A stretch of DNA of 64,000 bases from Craterostigma plantagineum (GCA_027422505.1 JAPQWV010000678.1:124001-188000); one strand, 5' to 3'; counted from the first letter of the stretch, positions 12,909 to 23,521 are shown. The notes: generated by a model from the sequence alone, not told the origin. Translations and numbers: made by a program.

Positions 12909-14237
12909 ATATATATTATATATTGTGATTCCAATATATTGAGATGAGCTATCTCTTGAGTAAACTATAATCGATAATAATTTCGTACATGATAAATTTA
13001 TAAAATACATGATATAAAAAGCGTAGTCCTATTCTTGATAGATTGTTCTTTTTTTAAAAGAAAAGAAGAAACTATGAAAATAAATGAGCTCAAAACGATG
13101 TAATAAAGACAGTGGTCCAGAAAAATTATGAGGTGATTAAGTAATTAATAAATGAAATTTTGAAAAAATTCATATGAGAAATATATTGTGGGGCTTTAAG
13201 GAGGCTACTTGATGTCACTATGTGTCGGTTTTTGCTTTGTTATATTCATGAATTAGAAGACTAGTACAGTTGGTACAACGAGGATTTTACAACCATTTAT
13301 GATCCATATCTTCGATTAATGTTCATTTCTTTTTCAATAATATATATATAAATATAAATATATTTATATAATATATATATATATATATTGTAATATTACG
13401 GGATCCAATTTATTCGAATTGTGATCCAAGTACGCATATTTGTGTGTTTGTAGAGGGGATAGCTATGAAAGAAAGGATGTAATGTATGTGTTGCTAATTA
13501 TCTCTAGTAATAGGTCATATATGGTCATGTCTAGAAAATGGTGGACCAAGACTTAATTAAAAGTTAAGTAAAAAATTCGTGAGTCACACTAATGAAAAAT
13601 AAAATAAATTCTATCATTTTCCCACCGCTCGTGGTCTTGTCGTGTATATTGAAAGAAAAAAATGAAAATTTTCTGTTTTTTTTAGCTCTATTGATTGAAT
13701 GCACGGTCTTGTCTCGTATTTATGGGAATTGATTCATGTTCTAAAACCGTACATGTGGTATTTGCATTTTCTCATAATTCCACGTCACAAAATAGTAGCC
13801 AATAAATCATAAAGAAACACTTATCTATTAATCGCCTTCTATATGTTTGTTTCATGAACCTTGCTGTGGAAAATGTGATAACAAAAAGTCAGATGAGAAA
13901 ATAATGATCATGTTAAAAAGAAAAATAAAAGAATCAAAGGGGACATAATATCATGTTACCGTTGGCTTTATCTCTAATGTTCATTAAATGTAAATACATC
14001 GGATTAGTTGAAGCTATATAGGGTTTGACAACTAATTGACAAGAAAGATCACGATAATGCATCGAAATAATGGGAATAATGGATATACCTAGCAAGGATT
14101 TAAAGAAGATCGTGACACAAAGTGTACATACTGTCTTTTAAGTTTTGGCTAATTTCCACCATAATGATGCTTATTCTTGAAGTAATCAACAAATGTTCCG
14201 TCCTATCGATCCCAATTTGATTTGTTTTCGCCCGTTA

Positions 14238-14497
14238 TGGCTCGTTTGGTTCATAGGATTATATTTAGGAGGTTTTAAATTAGTAAGGCTTAACAGATTA
14301 ATTGGTACAAAAAAATATGTGTTTGGTTAGTAGATTTAAATAAATGCATGTGAGGGAGTGTGTTTATCTAAACCCGTTGGCATGAGTTTAAAGCATGATT
14401 ATGTAAACACATGGATTATGTATACATATGAACCAAACAATTGAACATGTACTAAACCCACCTTTAAAATAACTAAACCCATGAAGCAAACAAGCCA
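14238..14497. mobile_element. Harbinger/Tourist-like MITE (copy 1)
   Basis: This 260-bp element has terminal inverted repeats. The left end reads TGGCTCGTTTGGTTCAT, and the right end read on the other strand is TGGCTTGTTTGCTTCAT. It is flanked by identical TTA triplets (14235-14237 and 14498-14500), the target-site duplication of PIF/Harbinger elements. The GTTTGGTT core is common in such MITEs. There is no coding capacity, so it would need a transposase in trans. Confidence 0.8.
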
Positions 14498-15334
14498 TTA
14501 GGGTTTATAATGAGTAGCTTTCACAAAACGTTAAAAGATCATAGAAAATCTTTTTTTTTTTTTTTTTTTGTATCTCGGGAAAAACTCAGAGAATCAGTGC
14601 AACTGCAAACTACGCCAATCACATAATTCATTTTAAGACAATCTGATGTGGGAAAGTCTCAAAATCTTGTTAAAACACTTATTAGTAAGATTGATCAATG
14701 TTAATCCATGGAAAGAAACAATGGCTCACTTGCACAAAGAGTTCTAACACCAAGTCTCTTAGTGTCCTAAGCATATCCTATTAACCGATGGACCATTCAT
14801 ACAGTTGTAGGGGACATAATCACATGCATATCATATTAGTCTTAGTTTAATCATAGCTAAAGTTTTAATTATCTCGTGTCTTATCAAAGTTCTTATAAGT
14901 CGATGATGTCTTGATGTCATCATCAAGATATTCAATCACTTGCCACCTTTTTCCCTTATATAGAAATTTAAAATCTCTTAATCAAATGATTAACCGTTAA
15001 GCCATGCTATCATTATATACATCGTTCTTTAATTTAACCTTTCCCCCCTGTTCGGTAACATTAAACGGTTCACATAGCTTGTAACCAAATTTTGTATTTC
15101 TACTTTATTTCTATGTAAACCAAAATGAAATGCATAGCATCATCCCTTACTCTTAAATTTGTAAAATATATTTTATTTCCGAAGTTGAACTGTGGAGTTT
15201 TTCTTTTTTAAATTAAATAAGATATATCTTTCCTGTCAAGGATTATCCTACCAATGAGGCAACTATGAGATTGATTCTCTTAGCCACCCAGACAACGAAA
15301 GTCAAGGAATTCAAGTGAAATCGAACCTATATAA

Positions 15335-15623
15335 TCTGTTCTATTATATAAAGGGTGTGGTTGCTATAAACTGTCACATTTGGTCTCTCACTTGTTTGCA
15401 ATTTAGTCGTCTCTTTGTTAATTCATTACTTTAAGAATTTTTGTATTACTTCTAATTTTTTTTATTTATTATACTTATATCCCTACACATTATTTTTGTT
15501 TATATAATTAAAAGTTATTTATTATATATTATACATTACAAATACTGAATTTCAAAATTAGAAGTCATATATATAATTATATTGTAATCAACCACACGCA
15601 TAGAGCGTGCGAAAACGCACTAG
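15335..15623 (+). mobile_element. Non-autonomous Helitron-like element (copy 1)
   Basis: The right end has the plant Helitron signature: a short hairpin (CACGC, five-base loop, GCGTG), then ten bases, then CTAG followed by T. The left end starts with TC preceded by A (TCTGTTCTATTATAT), so the element sits between A and T as Helitrons do. It is about 289 bp with no coding capacity. A related element at 42434-42707 shares internal wording such as TTTGCAATTTAGTC, which supports a family. Confidence 0.6.
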
Positions 15624-16651
15624 TATCTAAACAAAATCTAGTGTTCGGACACTTAAAAGGAGAAAATTACATTATAGTCGAAATTGACTTTTTATAAGGG
15701 AAAGATAATATTCAATGAAATCAAGATCCTCCGCACAGTTTTTCTCATGGCTTTATCTCCCCAAACAATTGATTGCTAAAGAGCTTTGTCGTTGAATTGA
15801 ACGCTTTGTCCCCCAACTTAGAATTATTACACCAACTTTTCACCTTTGCAGTGGGAATTAAATGGAGGGATTATGTTCTCAAATCAACATTATGAATCTC
15901 TTTATTTTAATCTAATAGCTTCTAGCGAATCTAAGTACACTGTTAAGCTGTTGAGTTGAGTCGAGTCTTGTCAATGGATTGAAAAAAAAAAATTATGTTG
16001 TCTGTCAAGTTTTAATTGGATGACTTTCATACTTTGTCCCTAAAGAGCAATAATACGATTCAATTAATTGGGGAAAGCGAAGGTAGCAAATTGCAAAAAT
16101 GAATCTAATCCATATCTCAAATCAATCAGTAGAGAAACCTCCATAAATTCGCATGTCGTTTTGTCTAAATTCTAGACTCCTCCCTCCACCACTTAGGTGA
16201 TTTCATTTAAATTTACTTTTAACTAGGACGCAAGAGATTAATGTGGAAGACATCATTTAAAAATGTACACGTGTCGTGTTCTGGGTTAATATGACGCATC
16301 TTGTAAATTAGCCGACAATTACTATTAATATTATTTTATGGAGATTTTACATAAAAATACCCATCAATATAAAAATTAACAAGTCCGTACCCTATCAGTA
16401 TTTTCTATATGCAGGTACCTTTCAGAATAAATTTTTTGTACATTGGTAGCTGCCCGCCGCAAGGTACATCATATCACATATTTAGGTACCATAGAGAAAA
16501 TTATTGTGGTACGTAATAAAGCTAGAAAATGATACCATCACATAGTCAGCTGCAAGGTACGGTATGAGACGTATATAGGTATGGGTACCATATAAATGCT
16601 TGACGTCAAGAACAGAAAAATGGTACGCACAGTAGAACATGTAGTTATAAC

Positions 16652-17493
16652 CAGTGTTGTAAAATTCGGCCTAGGCGGCCGCCTAGGCGCCGCCTAAGCG
16701 CTAGGCGCCGGCCACCGAGGCGAAAAGTAGTAATTCGGCTGGGAAAATCGCTCTTTCCGACTAATCGGCGCCTAGACCGTTTAATCGGCGTCCAGACCGA
16801 ATATTTGGCCGATTAATCTGCTGGAATGGCGAATAATTTGGTGGACGTCGGCGTAACAGTGTGATGGTGATGGTGACTGTTGGTGGGTAGAAGACGATCG
16901 GTGGATGAAGAAGAACAGTAACCATAAAACTAGGGTTTTTTGGGCCTATTCTTAATTTAAAATATACTAAGCCCAATTTGGATTTACTTGAATTTTAAGC
17001 TTTATATTAGATAAAAAATTACATTAGTATTTATTTGCATAATAAAGGTTGAACGATAGTTCACAATAATTAAGTACAAAACTAGTCGTTTATTTTTTTA
17101 TTATAGCATCTTATAAATACTGTAATCAAATAAATCAATACAAGTTTACCAAAATAAAATTTTTACCAAAAATAAAATAAAATAAATCAATACAACAGTT
17201 GGCATTCTAATCTTGCAAAAAATATAAAAATCCAAAATTATTTATAAACGATATGTAATGTAATTGCAGTATAAAATAAATGCACTTTAAATAAAAAAAT
17301 ATAACCTTTCTTTATTATTGCATAGTTTAAGTATAATATATTTATGATTCTAACTTCATATTAATTTGATATATTGATGGAAAAATAGGTGAACCGTATA
17401 ATTTCGCCTAGAAAACCGCCTAGGCTCCGCTAGACGGTCTAGGCGCTAGGCCCCCTCGGGCGCCTAGCTACCGCCTAGCGCATTTACAACTTG
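16652..17493. mobile_element. Non-autonomous hAT-like element
   Basis: This 842-bp element is flanked by a perfect 8-bp duplication GTTATAAC (16644-16651 and 17494-17501), the length used by hAT transposases. The ends are short inverted repeats (CAGTGTTGTAAAA on the left; CAAGTTGTAAATG reading in from the right). Subterminal arms are GC-rich with many reiterations of CCTAGGCG-like words in both orientations, which probably bind transposase. The core is AT-rich and non-coding. The right copy of this element is cut by the window edge. Confidence 0.82.
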
Positions 17494-17790
17494 GTTATAA
17501 CAAAAATTCTCTGACATGGGTAATGACTTGAAAATTTTTATACAATTTATTTTCTATAGATTCACCTTATTTTATTTGCTATTGCAACTTGCAAGTATCT
17601 TTTTGGTTAAAAGGTTCGCTAGTCCAACTTTCTTAATGGGCCTTCAGTGGGCCCATTACAAGAGTACGACAACACGAAGCCCAAACACTCATAAGAAGTT
17701 TGCTAAACATTAAACTTCCCACTTCCAATTTTTCAACATGAAACAAGAAAAATGATGGCCGAGTTCATCTGTCTGTGATTCTTCAGATTT

Positions 17791-18646
17791 TCATCCTTTG
17801 AACTGCCATTCTCTGCGACAATGTGCTTGGGAAGTCTGAGAATTCACCCATTTCAAGATGCAGTGGAGGTGAAAAGCATGGTTGCAAGCTCCCCATACTG
17901 CCAAGGAAATCAGATTTAATGTAAGGCCATACGAACGCATAAACATGGAAGAAGAATGTGCAACCAAGAAGATGATGAATGCCCAGCTGAATTCCGCAAA
18001 TGGATGTACTAGCAAACAGCTGTTGCATTCTTCAAAAGCTATGACAAAATCGCAGCCAACATTACACATTATCGATCGAATGATCGCCACAAATAAGGAG
18101 TCTTGACTCTGTTTTCTCACGACACAATGTCAAGAAATTCCGAAAAGGGGGGAAAACAACATTGAACTTACTGAGAGGGCAATCATCTCCTGGAAGTTTG
18201 CAATCAGTGCAGCAACCATCAAAAGCCATCCTGCAAATGCCAAGGTCTCATCTTGAGCATCCCATGTCCAAGAAGCTACAGCATGCCACCTAAGATCGAT
18301 TTCGAAACAAACAAGCAATACTTGCATCATAGATAGATGTTCAAATGTTGTAAGAGAATCTTTCACATGACAAAAGAATGTTTAAACAGCGTACTCTGTA
18401 TATCAGGTGGGCGGAGCATAATTCAAATGATTGAGTCAAGGAAACACTGTCTACCAGACAAGAGTCAACTAACTTCGTTGAAGAGAAGAGAAACAACTAC
18501 AACAAACCAGCTAGAAAAAACATGCATCAGAAATCGGATAACTTACCTGGTTGAGCAAATCCAATAGAAGAAGACGAAGAACATAAATTAGAAAAACAAC
18601 TTTAAAAGATAATCAAACCAAGGATACGCAAAATCTTCACTTTCAT
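17791..18646 (-). pseudogene. APC11-like RING-H2 subunit of the anaphase-promoting complex, damaged
   Basis: Three exon-like blocks (18646-18628, 18289-18172, 17897-17791) match APC11, the small RING-H2 subunit that recruits E2 enzymes to the anaphase-promoting complex. Recognisable pieces are MKVKIL, RWHAVASWTWDAQDET, FDGCCTDCKLPGDDCP, CNHAFHLHCILKWVNSQ and REWQFKG. Three defects are seen. One G is missing near 18242, which shifts the frame and destroys the CGIC zinc-binding pair. Nine bases are missing at 17817/17818, removing Pro-Met-Cys of the last zinc pair. The exon 1/exon 2 join is one base out of frame. Introns are retained, so it is not a processed copy. It is either a decayed duplicate or a working gene with sequence errors; losing two zinc ligands favours decay. 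Confidence 0.8.
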
Positions 18647-19530
18647 TCTCGCGTGCCTTCCCTGTCACCGATTCACCAACAGAAAACGACTCAGCTGTGA
18701 ACCCTAACGGCAATAGGAGAAACGCCGATTTTGGTCTCAAAGAGGAGGGAAAAGTGAATTGGGGCTTGAAAGAAGAAACGTTTGAATAAAGGGAAAAAAG
18801 GAACAGATTGGGCCAGAAAAGGCCCAAGATGAAGATAGGCTATTAATGGGCTGGGCATTCCTTATTTGACCCGAGTTAAGATTGGCGGGTCGGGTGGGCA
18901 TTAGCAACTAATTCATCAATAAACAACATATGGACTGTAGTAGTAAAGAAAAAATGCCAACAATGTAGTGTGTGACCTTGTACTGATACTGTTAGAATGA
19001 TTCATAAATTCTGAGTTCTATCTCTAATTACTAGCAAGGAAGAATTATAATTGTGGGTTTGACCACGAAGATACGCTCTACGTAAATGCGATGGAAAATC
19101 TGCTCGACATAACGCGTAAAACGTTTAAGGAATTCGCGTAAATGGACCCGCAAATTCGTTCAACGCTAATCCGATGTCGATCGAATCGAAACGTAGTATT
19201 TATCACTAATAACAAGCTTGATCCGCAATAAAAAGTTGTTAATTTTGACTAATAATGATGGAATGATAATCCCAATTCAATGTAATTAGCCATAATACAA
19301 AAAAGAAATACTACCCTTGACCATGCTAGAACCTGGACAAATGGATTACCCCTCCTCATTATATTACACAAAATTTCAAGAGAAATATCAATTAATGAAA
19401 CCTTATTCCCAAAAGTCACTCCTTCCATATACACTCCCTCAAAAAACCTATAAAACCACCCCACCTTGGCCATAACAAATCATCCCAATATTGAAAAAAT
19501 ATATATATCAATAATCATACCTTAAGAAAC
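18647..19530. other. Intergenic region between APC11-like locus and MADS gene
   Basis: This lies upstream of both the APC11-like locus (minus) and the MADS gene (plus). Bases 18647-18830 read as a probable APC11 5' leader. The rest is AT-rich without a gene. A TATA box for the MADS gene is at 19449-19455. Confidence 0.55.
19449..19455 (+). promoter_or_regulatory. TATA box of the MADS-box gene
   Basis: TATAAAA stands 76 bp before the ATG at 19531, a suitable distance for a short leader. It is the only good TATA match in the preceding 150 bp other than the AT run at 19499-19508. Confidence 0.5.
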
Positions 19531-20151
19531 ATGGTGAAAAGAAGGGTTGAGATCGCTTACGTAGCTAACGAATCTGCAAGAAAGGCAACGTTCAAGAAGC
19601 GTAGAAAGGGCTTGAAAAAGAAGGTGGAAGAGCTAAGCACCCTCTGTGGGGTCGATGCGTGTGCTGTGATTTACAGCCCGTATGGACCCGGGGCGGGCCC
19701 TGAGGCTTGGCCCGACCCGATCACGTGCAACCGGGTCCTGACCCGGTTCAAGATGATGCCCGAGATGGATCAGAGGAGGAACACGTTGAGCCAAGAAGGT
19801 TTTGTGCTCCACCGTATAGCCAAGGCTGAGGCTCAGCTTAGGAAGGTGAGGAAGGACAACAGAGAAGAGGCTATGGCTCAGCTTATGTACCAATGTTTGA
19901 CTACGGGAAGGGGTTTACAAGGGTTGGGAAACGATGAGCTCAACGATATGGGGCGGGTTTTGGACAAGCATTTGAAGGAGGTTTATGCGAGGATCGAGGG
20001 TTTTGAGGGAGGTAATAAGAAGAAGGGTGAAGATGGTAATGATTTTACGGTGTTGGGAAGGATGGGCGAGAATATTCCCGATATGAGTCGAGGCCAATCT
20101 TCGGTTCGTGGGGCGGGTGAGGCGGGCAATAAGAATGTGTGGGCTAAATGA
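19531..20151 (+). CDS. Type I (M-gamma) MADS-box protein, AGL80-like
   Basis: This is a single-exon gene of 206 residues. The MADS domain (residues 1 to ~60) opens MVKRRVEIAYVANESARKAT and continues with FKKRRKGLKKKVEELSTLCG and ACAVIYSPYG, close to AGL80/PHE-type proteins. Downstream, MDQRRNTLSQEGF and RIAKAEAQLRK match the M-gamma C-terminal region and likely mediate dimerisation. Type I genes typically lack introns, as here. In Arabidopsis AGL80 is needed for central-cell and endosperm development; a female-gametophyte or endosperm role here is inference. No lesion is seen. Confidence 0.93.
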   Translation: MVKRRVEIAYVANESARKATFKKRRKGLKKKVEELSTLCGVDACAVIYSPYGPGAGPEAWPDPITCNRVLTRFKMMPEMDQRRNTLSQEGFVLHRIAKAEAQLRKVRKDNREEAMAQLMYQCLTTGRGLQGLGNDELNDMGRVLDKHLKEVYARIEGFEGGNKKKGEDGNDFTVLGRMGENIPDMSRGQSSVRGAGEAGNKNVWAK

Positions 20152-20869
20152 GTTCTTTCCTTGAGATATGGTTGTGTTGTGAGTTTGTTGTTTGAATTAG
20201 AGCTTTGTTTTAATGGTTGTGTCTTTGATTTGGTGTGTGCCCTTTTGTGGTTGAGTATGTCTTGTGTTCTCTTTCATTGTGTTAGGGTTTTCTACGGTAT
20301 GCTATGCAAGGGTGTGTGTCGTCTTGTGTTATGTATGGGGTTGGTTATCATCAATAATATATGTTCCCTTAATTATTATGAATAAAATAACAAGTGTCTA
20401 GCTTTTCCAATAATCAATTATAACGAATGACTCTTTGCCCACAGCTTGAAATGTTATCTTACTTTCAATCCTTTTAGGTTTCTAGGTAAAAATTCATAAT
20501 TAATACTCTCCTATCCGAGAGGAAATCTTATTACGCAAAATAAGTTTATAGAGTCATATTTAATACTCATATCTTCGGTATACATATTATTAAAAAGTAT
20601 ACAAAAATGCACCCGAAAAAATGATGAATCTATTATTAAAGACCAATAGAATAACACACACACTTGACACTTCCGATTCATTTCACAACATTTTCATGCA
20701 AGTCAAAAAAAAATATGCATAATACGCACCTATTTGATTAATCAATTTGCTACGGCAAGCAGAAGCTTTTTCCGATCAATTTGATTTATTACACGAGGAG
20801 AGGTGAACAACTAGCTTCAATATTCTCACAAAAACGAACTGAAGAATATGTCCAAGAATTGATCTTTTT
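20152..20869. other. Convergent intergenic region, MADS gene to DUF26 gene
   Basis: It contains the MADS 3' UTR; AATAATATATG and AATAAAATAA near 20351-20390 could serve as poly(A) signals. The remainder is AT-rich with no gene, repeat or open frame that I can support. Confidence 0.5.
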
Positions 20870-21281
20870 TCACATGAATCCGTAGCTCTCATACCTCATA
20901 AAACAGCCCGACATGTTTATTTGCGCCCCAACGGCAAAACCGCAGAGATTGATGAACATATTCGTGCAAGCGCTCAAGCAATTCAAGCAGTCGCTCGATG
21001 GATTCTCCGTAGCGCAAATTCCGTAGCCGTAAGAAGTCACTCCGTTGTTATCTGAATAAGACGTATAGAACGCGAACTGAGGCTGTTGAGGAGTCGAAGT
21101 AGATACGATTCCAGCACTTCGTCGACGCAATCCATGTACGGGGAATTTCCGCCCACCTTTGCAGTGTTGCAGGCGTACGATCGTAAGGTTGTTATGTCGT
21201 TTTGCCCTCAGAATTTGATGTAAACAAGAGAAATATTCCCAATAAAAGCGCAAGTAATTGAGGACGACGAAGTCGACACAT
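20870..21281 (-). CDS. DUF26 (Gnk2-type) secreted cysteine-rich protein, frameshifted
   Basis: This encodes a small secreted protein with one DUF26/stress-antifung domain, the fold of ginkbilobin-2 and of CRK receptor ectodomains. The ATG at 21281 opens a signal peptide (MCRLRRPQLLALLLGIFLLF). The mature part carries YACNTAKVGGNSPYMDC, then the C-X8-C-X2-C motif CATENPSSDCLNC and a CFMRYESYGF end. Two one-base frameshifts interrupt it: at the four-base T run 21200-21203 (A run on the coding strand) and at 21109-21110. Each is repaired in principle by one more base in the run, so they may be sequence errors. The domain architecture is otherwise complete. The neighbouring gene at 22079-22490 is a paralogue. 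Confidence 0.75.
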
Positions 21282-22078
21282 TATTTTCTTTCTTTTTTTT
21301 TTCTTATTTGGAGGAGTGTTTAATTCGTTTGGAGATTGGATCTCTAGCTAGCGAGCACGTTATATATATTTATTTTAAACGGAGAAGACAATAATTAAGC
21401 GTTTTGTTGTTTTTCTCGCCTCATCTTCGCCATTATCTGATTCCGTTTTCTTCTGCTGCTTCTCGGCGGCATCTCTTTGTTTATTTTACAGCTATATCTT
21501 TGTTATTCGCTCCCGCAAAAAATATTTTGAGCGATTTGGACGATTCGATAAAAATCCTAATAAAGAAACGAACTAATATTAGCAAACGCTTTATTATTTT
21601 TCACTACGAATGATCAAAACAATTTGATAAAAACCCTAATAAATATAAGAACTAATTAGCAGTGCTTTATTATTTTTCGATACTCCTTCGACGGCATCGC
21701 TTTTTTTTTTTTTTACCGCTATCTCTTTGTTATCCCCTCCCGCAAGAAAAATATTATCCGGACCGCCGCGCCGGCCTTTTAGTATAATACGCATAAAACA
21801 TTCATGCGTATGGAGGTCAATCCATATGTATATATATCTTCACCGTTTCGAGTTCTATTTTTGAGCGATTTGGACGATTCGATAATAAGCCTAATAAGCA
21901 AACGAACTTAGCAACGCTCCATTATTTTTCGATGCGAATGAAAGAAACGATTCGATAAAACCCTAATAAAGAAACGAACAACAGATCGAAACGATTCGAT
22001 AAAGACCCTAACAAAGAAACGAAGTAGTATCAGCAAGCGCTTTATTAGTTTCTCAATAGTAATTCTTCGATCGGTCGA
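21282..22078. repeat. Degenerate repeats between the two DUF26 genes
   Basis: The spacer contains several diverged copies of a ~70-90-bp unit, for example near 21530-21605, 21610-21685, 21860-21935 and 21945-22060. The shared words are GATTCGATAAA, CCTAATAAAGAAACGAAC and GCTTTATTATTTTTCGA. The last unit abuts the 3' end of the second DUF26 gene, so the array looks like repeatedly duplicated 3' flank. A poly-T run lies at 21701-21712. Confidence 0.6.
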
Positions 22079-22490
22079 TCAGAAAAACCTGTACGCCTCG
22101 TATCTGATATAGCAAGCGGCCATGAGCATCTGCGCGCCGATGACCGAGCCGCAAATTTCGTCTATTTTGGCGCTGGCGACGCTCAAGCACTCGAAGCAGT
22201 CGTCGTCCGAAAGGCCAATATTAAGTCGGCACTCGGCGTACCCATACGCTACGGTTCCTTGGTATTGGCACGCCGAGTGCATTCGCCAGTTGGCAGTCTC
22301 GGGCGCTCCGATCACGAGGTCGTCCAATAGAGAGTCCACGTTCGTCATGTAGGGCCCGTTTGGGTTCGCGAGCAGAGCGCCACAGATGTAGCCTTCGATG
22401 CTTGAGATGTCGTTTCGACTCTCCACGACGAGAAATAATAATGCGATTATTGTTAGTAGAAAAGCAAGCGGGAGAGCTCGTCGTTCTCAT
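22079..22490 (-). CDS. DUF26 (Gnk2-type) secreted cysteine-rich protein, frameshift at N-terminus
   Basis: This is a paralogue of the 20870-21281 gene. A continuous frame holds a signal-like LPLAFLLTIIALLFLVV, then ESRNDISSIEGYICG, the C-X8-C-X2-C motif CRLNIGLSDDDCFEC and the ending CYIRYEAYRFF. The only upstream ATG (22488-22490) is one base out of phase with the signal sequence, with the shift at about 22484-22485 (AA on the coding strand). In this case one base too many would explain it. The DUF26 domain itself is intact. Such proteins are apoplastic; some bind mannose and inhibit fungi, but activity here is unknown. Confidence 0.75.
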
Positions 22491-23028
22491 TTTTTCTTTT
22501 ATGGGATTTTTTTTCGTTCTAATGAAGATGAAGTTCTTGGGGTATTAGGGTTTATATATGATGGGCTTTTTTTTTTCAAGAGTTGTTTCCATGGTATCGA
22601 AACTTGGCTAACTAGATATGGGAGATGATGTTAGCTAGAGATTGAAACTTATTGAGATATTGGAAGTAGTGGTGCTAAGTGATAATATTGATGGATGTTG
22701 TTGTCCGCTTATTATCGTTTGCATGCAATATACATATTTTTTTGTCTTTTATATCTCTTATTTGATGTTTTTTTTTTGTTCCTTGTTCATTGGGGACGAC
22801 GAACTGGCCAGTGTAATAAGTGTTTCGGGTGCCATATGAATGTCCCTAGTGTTGAATGAATTAGGTGTTTTTCTCCATTTCTTGGCTTACATATGTGTCG
22901 TTAAGTAGTGCTTGACAAACTTTTTTATTTCGAGAGCAAATTAAGCCAGGGCATACTAAAGGGAATTAGTCTTAATCATCCATCTCATTACGAACAATAT
23001 ATATTTATACATCATTGTACATTCATGA
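22491..23028. other. Intergenic region, DUF26 gene to cell-wall protein gene
   Basis: It holds the DUF26 promoter side and the 3' side of the cell-wall protein gene. It is AT-rich with T-runs at 22508-22516, 22566-22575 and 22770-22779. No gene or repeat is recognised. Confidence 0.5.
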
Positions 23029-23448
23029 TCATGGTAATCCACTGATCACACGACTATGATCATCTTTATTAGTATTGCTATTATTACCAGCATCAGGGAT
23101 TACTTCTTCAGCCTGAGCTTTAGCACATTTGATTCCAGGAATGGAGCAAAAAGGGTGAGATTTTCCAGGAAAATTATACCCTGGAATAATATTCGAACCA
23201 CCGCCGCCTTGGCCTGGGAACCAAGGACCCGTCGAGCCAGCCCCTTCACCGTTGTCCGAACCACCTTGGCCTGGAAACCATGAGCCGCCGGTCGAACCAC
23301 TGCCTGGAAATGTGTAGCCACCGCCGATTAAAGGGCTGGCGAGCTGATCATTGGCATCGAAGTTATTCTGCTTGAGTGCCCTTCCACTCACATTTGCTGC
23401 TGATAGCAAACTGGCGAGCATGAACAGTGTCTTACCAAGATTCTCCAT
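23029..23448 (-). CDS. Putative glycine-rich cell-wall protein
   Basis: This is a single-exon gene of 139 residues. An N-terminal signal peptide (residues 1 to ~22) is followed by NVSGRALKQ, a motif of small plant 'putative cell wall protein' precursors. The mature protein is rich in Gly, Pro and Ser with repeated WFPGQGG units and FPGSGS/NFPGKS variants, then an HPFCSIPGIKC segment and a hydrophilic tail. It is probably secreted to the wall. A TATA box sits 65-73 bp upstream of the start. Molecular function is not known for the family. Confidence 0.82.
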   Translation of the reverse strand: MENLGKTLFMLASLLSAANVSGRALKQNNFDANDQLASPLIGGGYTFPGSGSTGGSWFPGQGGSDNGEGAGSTGPWFPGQGGGGSNIIPGYNFPGKSHPFCSIPGIKCAKAQAEEVIPDAGNNSNTNKDDHSRVISGLP

Positions 23449-23512
23449 ATCTGAGTTATATTGATAGTTGTTTACTTTTGTTTTCTATGCTATTCTTTTA
23501 ATATAAAGGCCC

Positions 23513-23521
23513 CTTTTTATA
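23513..23521 (-). promoter_or_regulatory. TATA box of the cell-wall protein gene
   Basis: Read on the minus strand the sequence is TATAAAAAG, 65 bp upstream of the ATG at 23448, the expected spacing for a plant core promoter with a short leader. Confidence 0.6.

Larger units (their letters stand above)
11104..16651. other. 5.5-kb gene-free AT-rich region upstream of MYB (copy 1)
   Basis: The first ~200 bp upstream of the MYB start contain a (GA)n tract (about 11198-11216) and probably form the MYB leader and promoter. Beyond that no gene is supported. The region holds a CT/AT microsatellite (12845-12930), an AT-rich microsatellite (13338-13390), a poly-T run (14552-14569), a Harbinger-type MITE (14238-14497) and a Helitron-like element (15335-15623). 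At 16380-16640 a stretch is unusually rich in GGTACC-like words, possibly an old repeat. Confidence 0.6.
1..16946. repeat. Left copy of a ~47-kb-period direct repeat
   Basis: This whole stretch reappears in the same orientation at 47048-64000. The coordinate offset drifts only from 47047 at the start to 47042 near the MYB gene and 47054 at the end, through small indels. By eye there are roughly twenty differences in the first 7.7 kb: SNPs, homopolymer-length changes, one 4-bp indel near 3160 and a two-base change at 4804-4805. Gene order, introns and inserted transposons are all shared, so the transposons predate the duplication. The left edge is the window edge, so the copy may extend upstream. 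Confidence 0.97.

Noticed and set aside
12703..13010. Open frames with Leu-Ser or Arg-Glu repeats on both strands
   Set aside because: They are translations of the CT microsatellite.
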